Assembly (NCBI GenBank): GCA_024138015.1
Contig: JAMXBB010000006.1
Location: 77,188,997-77,252,996 of the forward strand
Length of the DNA stretch: 64,000 nt
Direction of reading: 5' to 3'
DNA from: Lumnitzera littorea
Taxonomy: Eukaryota; Streptophyta; Magnoliopsida; Myrtales; Combretaceae
Positions 59,958 to 64,000 of the stretch are shown here, piece after piece (position 1 is the stretch's first letter; the number at the start of each line of letters is the position of its first letter). The notes below the pieces were generated by a model that searched no databases, had not been told where the DNA came from, and saw only the letters and a list, made by a program, of their open reading frames with translations. The translations under genes and the position numbers were made by a program.

Positions 59958-62032
59958 TCAAGTCAAGTCGAGTCTAGTCGTATCGAGTCAATCGTACCGA
60001 GTCAAGTCGAGTAAGATCTTTTAAGATCAAATTGAATAATGGTGAGTGATCAAATCATTAAAGGATTAGGCTTTATTAAAATAATTTTAGTCCCGTCCGA
60101 TATAAAGTAAGTTTTTTATCTAATTTATATTAGGCTAGAATAGACTTAGGGTTTATTAAGTAGATTATTAGGTTACATCAAATTGGATTGAATTGGGCCT
60201 GAAAAATAGAAAGCCCAAATTAAGTAGGGTTTCCCTACCTCCGCTCCCCCAATCGAATTAGCTTGACCATTGACAACCCCTTTATACTACATTCCACGTA
60301 CCCTGACAAAACATTGCTATATGTTTCCTCCCAACCACACAAGTCACATGTTGACCCCAATGCCTACGCACTTGACTACACATTGGATATAACTCGAACA
60401 GCAATTCGCACGTCCTTCGCCTCACTCATACGAATTAACTTAATACACCACTAACCAGCAACCTTGACCAACTGCACATTCATTGAGCATCTACAATGCT
60501 ACCACATTGCAACGTGCTGCACTTAATCCACATCAAAACCCCCTAATCAAAGATACGCTATATGTCTACAAAGCTAAATAAAAGCTGACATTCCCTTAAC
60601 CAAAGCACAACATAGCACGCTACTCCATGAACTTCGTACATCCTCATTTACCGTTAAGAACAAAATTTACACCCCCTCACACATGCACGTCCTCATCAAT
60701 TGTACACACATATACGTCCCTTGAACAAGCTGTACAATCAGCATGCTATAATCATTGAAGCATAATACACATGCACACTGAAGTCTACTGCATTGAAACA
60801 CACGTACATACATAATCCAACCCACGAACACATCGATCTTGCACAACTGAAACAGTTTAGGTAATAAAAATTATTATTTTATTTAAATTTTTTATTTCTT
60901 TTATTAATTTAATTGTTTGTTATCTTTAGTGTAGGTTTTTTTTTTTAGTTGCCATATCATTGACTATTTTTTAGATAATTTAGATTTTTGATAAATTGTA
61001 TTTTTTAGTAAAATTACATTAGTTAGTTGAATTGCATTTTCAGCCAAAATCATATTTTTTTTTTAAAAAAAATCGCATATCTTTTCTCTAAAGATCTATA
61101 CCTTTCGATAAGATACGTGTCTAAATCGTATCTTCAACATATTTTATATTTAGGATTTATAAAAGACGTATCTTGCAGCTGGGATTTAGAAGATATGTAT
61201 CTAGGTTGTATCTTGCAGTTTAGATTTAGAAAAGATATGTATCTAGGTTATATCTTAACATATCTTGCAATTGAGATTTAGAAGTGATACGTATGAAGAT
61301 ACATATCTAGATCGTATCCTAGTAGATTTTGCATGTAGGATTTAGAAAAGATATCTTTTGATACGTTGTGATTTTCTTTTAATAAATAAAATTCATAATC
61401 GGAGTTTTTTAAAAGATTTAGTTAGTTAGGGTTTTCTTAGATTTGTGAAATTAGATTTCTTAGGTTTTTTTTTAAAATATAATAAATGGTTAAATAAATG
61501 TAAATCTAGCTCGATTTTTGAAATAAAAAAAATTCCACCCATTAAATATTTTATAAAAAAGAATTACGTTGGTTTGATCCCGACTAACAGATATCTAAAC
61601 ACCTTCAAGGTAATCATATAAAAACTAAAAAAAATACCCATTTTTTTGAAAAATTCATTAAAAAAATCATTTTGGTTATATTTTGTATATTTAGGTATAT
61701 TTTTAGTATTTTTTACAAAATTATAAAAATAAAACCCATCAATTTTTCTTTATCTTTTACATGTGGCTTAGTCTTAATAAGTTAGCCTTCGACTTAGTTT
61801 TGTTTGGTTTAATTTTCTAAAAATCATTTTCATAGAAAATCCATAGATTAGTAGTCAAATTAGGGTTTTCCCACCTAAATAACATTTTTTACTAATTTAA
61901 TTGGTTGGCGACTCTAATTTTTAAATTTTTTTTTAGAAAAATATTTCCTTAGTTTAATATTAAGTAATCTATATTAAGTAGGCTAGTCATAATATAAGTT
62001 AAATTAAAACAAAATTGAAACAAGGCTCGACA

Positions 62033-62500
62033 CTTTAGTATTTGGGATTGAATAGGTCTCTTGGATTATGTACGAGGCTTGTGATTTAAGGTTTTCGAGT
62101 GATTGGAGAAATTATTTACAATCAGTGAATAATTTAGGGAAACAAGTATGGTTTATTAATTGAATTAGGGCTTTATACTTCCAATTAAGGTTTTACTCAA
62201 TCTATTGGTATTTTCCAATCATTTTGAGGTTTCTTGCATATAAGGGTTTTTGGGGTTTTTAAGTACGATTAAGGTTTAAGGGTTTTACTTTCTTTAGGGT
62301 TTTTCAACTTATTATTTAGTGTTTTTGACTTATGATTTAGGGTTCAATCATTTTGTTTATGGATTTTATTATTATATGATTTATTATTATATCTTGAGTA
62401 GTTTTACAGATTACCTATTAACTCTTGTATCTGACTTCTAGTTTGGATCTAAAAGTTTATGGGGTTCATAACGTCTCCCTAGGTATAACATTTAGCATTC
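62033..62500 (+). repeat. Long LTR-like repeat, copy E, last part
   Basis: Begins with the second CTTTA and continues the sequence broken at 39926. An AGGGTTT-rich tail and the end TTTATGGGGTTCATAAC align with copy A near 24340-24400. The exact end is uncertain. Confidence 0.55.
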
Positions 62501-62509
62501 TTGCAGAGA

Positions 62510-63984
62510 TATTTTCATATAATTACTTTGGTTTCATATGATTAATTGTTCTTAATTTGTTGTTAATTATGATATAAAACCCAATTAGCAGATTATGGTG
62601 TATTTAAGTTTCTTAGTCTTAATTACTAGTACACTTGGCACAAATTAGGTACATTTTAGGGCTTAATGTGTCAAATTAAGTTGGTTAGGCCCATTACATA
62701 ATCCTGTCTAATTAGTTTAAGAAACTGAGACAATTATTACTATTTGAGTATGTTTTAGAGGGTAGATTAGGGTTTTAGGGAAATTAAGTAACTAGTCTTC
62801 GATTAATGAATAGTTTTACTAGTTAATTAGAGTACAATAGTTGGATTTAGGTTTTCAACTTTAGATTAAGGTTTTAGAATGTAAACCCTAGGAAAACAGC
62901 AGTTAAACCTTAACTCAAGTCCGAGTGTTCTAAATTGTACAATAAAGTCGATAAGGCTAGTAATAATAAAAGATTTCGAAGTTTAATAAATCAAATATAA
63001 CAACAATAACAAAACCCTAGGAATTGATCGAAACCCTAAATCGCATACTAAAACCCTAAAACTAGTTTACGCACCATTAATCAAAATTGAACTCGAAATT
63101 GCTCGAAACCCTAAAATTATAAACATAAACCTATAAAATAGTTAAATATTACTCAATAGTGATATAGTTATAGTCAAATACAATTTTCGACTAAATCGCC
63201 TATACGCACGAAATTTTAACAAAATCGCTACAATAACATATAAAAATTATAATTGTAATGGGTACCAATTAAATTAATAAAATTTCACACAAATTTAAAA
63301 ATTAATTTATGATGAGAATTGTTATAATTTACATGATTCGAAAAATTACATATATTTATCATTAATTTTTATTTTCCTTCTCATTCTTTTTCATTTTATC
63401 TCTTTTCTTCCTTTCCTTTCTTTTTCTCCACCTGCTACGTTTGGAAACCAAAGCAAAAATCTGAAAATCAGCAGCCTACAAAGGGATTAGATTGTCCTTT
63501 CTCCATAATTACTAAATCAAATATATATATATATAATTCTTCCAGCCGAAAGGGAATTCCTAGACGTGATATTGAAGCAACCAAAAAACATCTGGAAATT
63601 TTTTTTGAACAAAACCGAAACCTGGAAGCTTAAAACTGTAAGAAAAGAAGGAAGAAAAAGAAAGAAGAAAAAGAAGAAGGAAAAGAAGAAGAAAAAGAAG
63701 AAGAAAAAAATGAAAAGAAATAGGTAAGTAATTTATATTTTTTTTATAGATGTATGATATAAAGTATATACATGTATAAATATAGTATTTCTATAGTATT
63801 TTCTTATAAATATAACATTACTAATACATGTATATGTGCACAAATACATAAATTGAATAGTATATGTATGTATAAGGCTAGGTATGTATACATGTATATA
63901 CATAGGTATATCATACGTAAGAATATGTATTATGTATTTTTTTTAGGAATACATATAATTAGTATTATGTATTTCAATAAATAA
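62510..63984 (-). repeat. Long LTR-like repeat, copy F, cut by the window end
   Basis: From about 62880 on it is a direct relative of copy D 33690-34720: GAATTGATCGAAACCC, TATAATTGTAAYGGGTA, the purine-rich GAAGAAGAAAAAG tract (63645-63720) and an AT-rich zone with ATACATGTATAAATATAG. It is inverted relative to copy C (29330-30265). Its sense 3' end lies somewhere between 62510 and 62880. No coding potential. Confidence 0.6.
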
Positions 63985-64000
63985 CTATAATATATCCATG

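Larger units (their letters stand above)
39927..62032 (+). mobile_element. Tat/Ogre-like Ty3/gypsy retrotransposon, with a nested element
   Basis: Bounded by the perfect duplication CTTTA (39922-39926 and 62033-62037). Without the nested element at 53412-59957 and its extra target copy, the length is about 15.6 kb. Order: 5' LTR, Arg-type primer site, extra ORF1, gag, protease, possible intron, reverse transcriptase, RNase H, archaeal-type RNase H, integrase, tandem arrays, polypurine tract, 3' LTR. The second RNase H and large size mark the Tat clade; ORF1 before gag and the probable intron point to Ogre within it. The LTRs look about 88-90% alike by eye. All frames are broken. Confidence 0.92.
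53301..62032 (+). repeat. 3' LTR of the Tat/Ogre-like element, split by an insertion
   Basis: Made of 53301-53411 plus 59963-62032 (about 2.2 kb), matching 39927-42311 from TGTAGACACC to CTCGACA. The break falls in the TCAAGTCGAG short-repeat zone, where the element 53412-59957 is inserted with the duplication TCAAG. The C-rich block is at about 60230-60880 and the AGATACGTATCT-type block at 61080-61370. Confidence 0.92.

Overview
The window looks like heterochromatic or intergenic DNA of a flowering plant. It is very AT-rich, carries no host gene I can recognise, and is filled almost end to end with decayed LTR retrotransposons of the Ty3/gypsy superfamily. The evidence is gag, protease, reverse transcriptase (RT), RNase H and integrase (INT) remnants, four TG...CA-type LTR families, tRNA primer sites, polypurine tracts and target-site duplications (TSDs). 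Every coding region is broken by stops and frameshifts, so none should be read as an active gene. I do not name a species.

Left part (1-11449): a nest four levels deep. A Tat-like element has its 3' LTR at 8942-11364, preceded by a polypurine tract and a long tandem-repeat array (7453-8700). Next to the array lies a second Ty3/gypsy element with gag and protease (1-1844) and its 3' LTR (1845-7452). That LTR is split by a solo LTR of a Tekay/Del-like family (2333-6944), which is itself split by a solo LTR of the second element's own family (3337-4240, TSD CACTC).

Centre-left (11450-20353): a structurally complete Tekay/Del-like chromovirus on the minus strand. It has two 2.0-kb LTRs, a Met-type primer site, gag, protease, RT, RNase H, INT, a C-terminal chromodomain, a polypurine tract and a perfect TSD, TATAT.

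Centre (20359-39926): non-coding copies of a long (about 3.4-4.5 kb) LTR-like repeat that starts with variants of TGTCAYRACCC, in both orientations (copies A to F in the feature list). Copy D is inserted into copy E with a short target duplication. A truncated Tat-like LTR (31446-32310) lies between copies C and E.

Right part (39927-62032): a large Tat/Ogre-like element on the plus strand, flanked by the perfect TSD CTTTA and itself inserted into copy E. It has 2.2-2.4-kb LTRs, an Arg-type primer site, an extra ORF1 before gag, gag, protease, a possible intron, RT, two RNase H domains (the second archaeal-type), INT, two tandem-repeat arrays and a polypurine tract. Its 3' LTR is split by a smaller Ty3/gypsy element (53412-59957) with the perfect TSD TCAAG. 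Copy E then resumes (62033 to about 62500), and copy F, on the minus strand, runs off the right edge.

Relative order of insertion can be read from the nesting. Within copy E, E came first, then D and the Tat/Ogre element independently, then the 53412-59957 element. On the left the order is Tat-like element, gag-protease element, Tekay-like solo LTR, then the small solo LTR.
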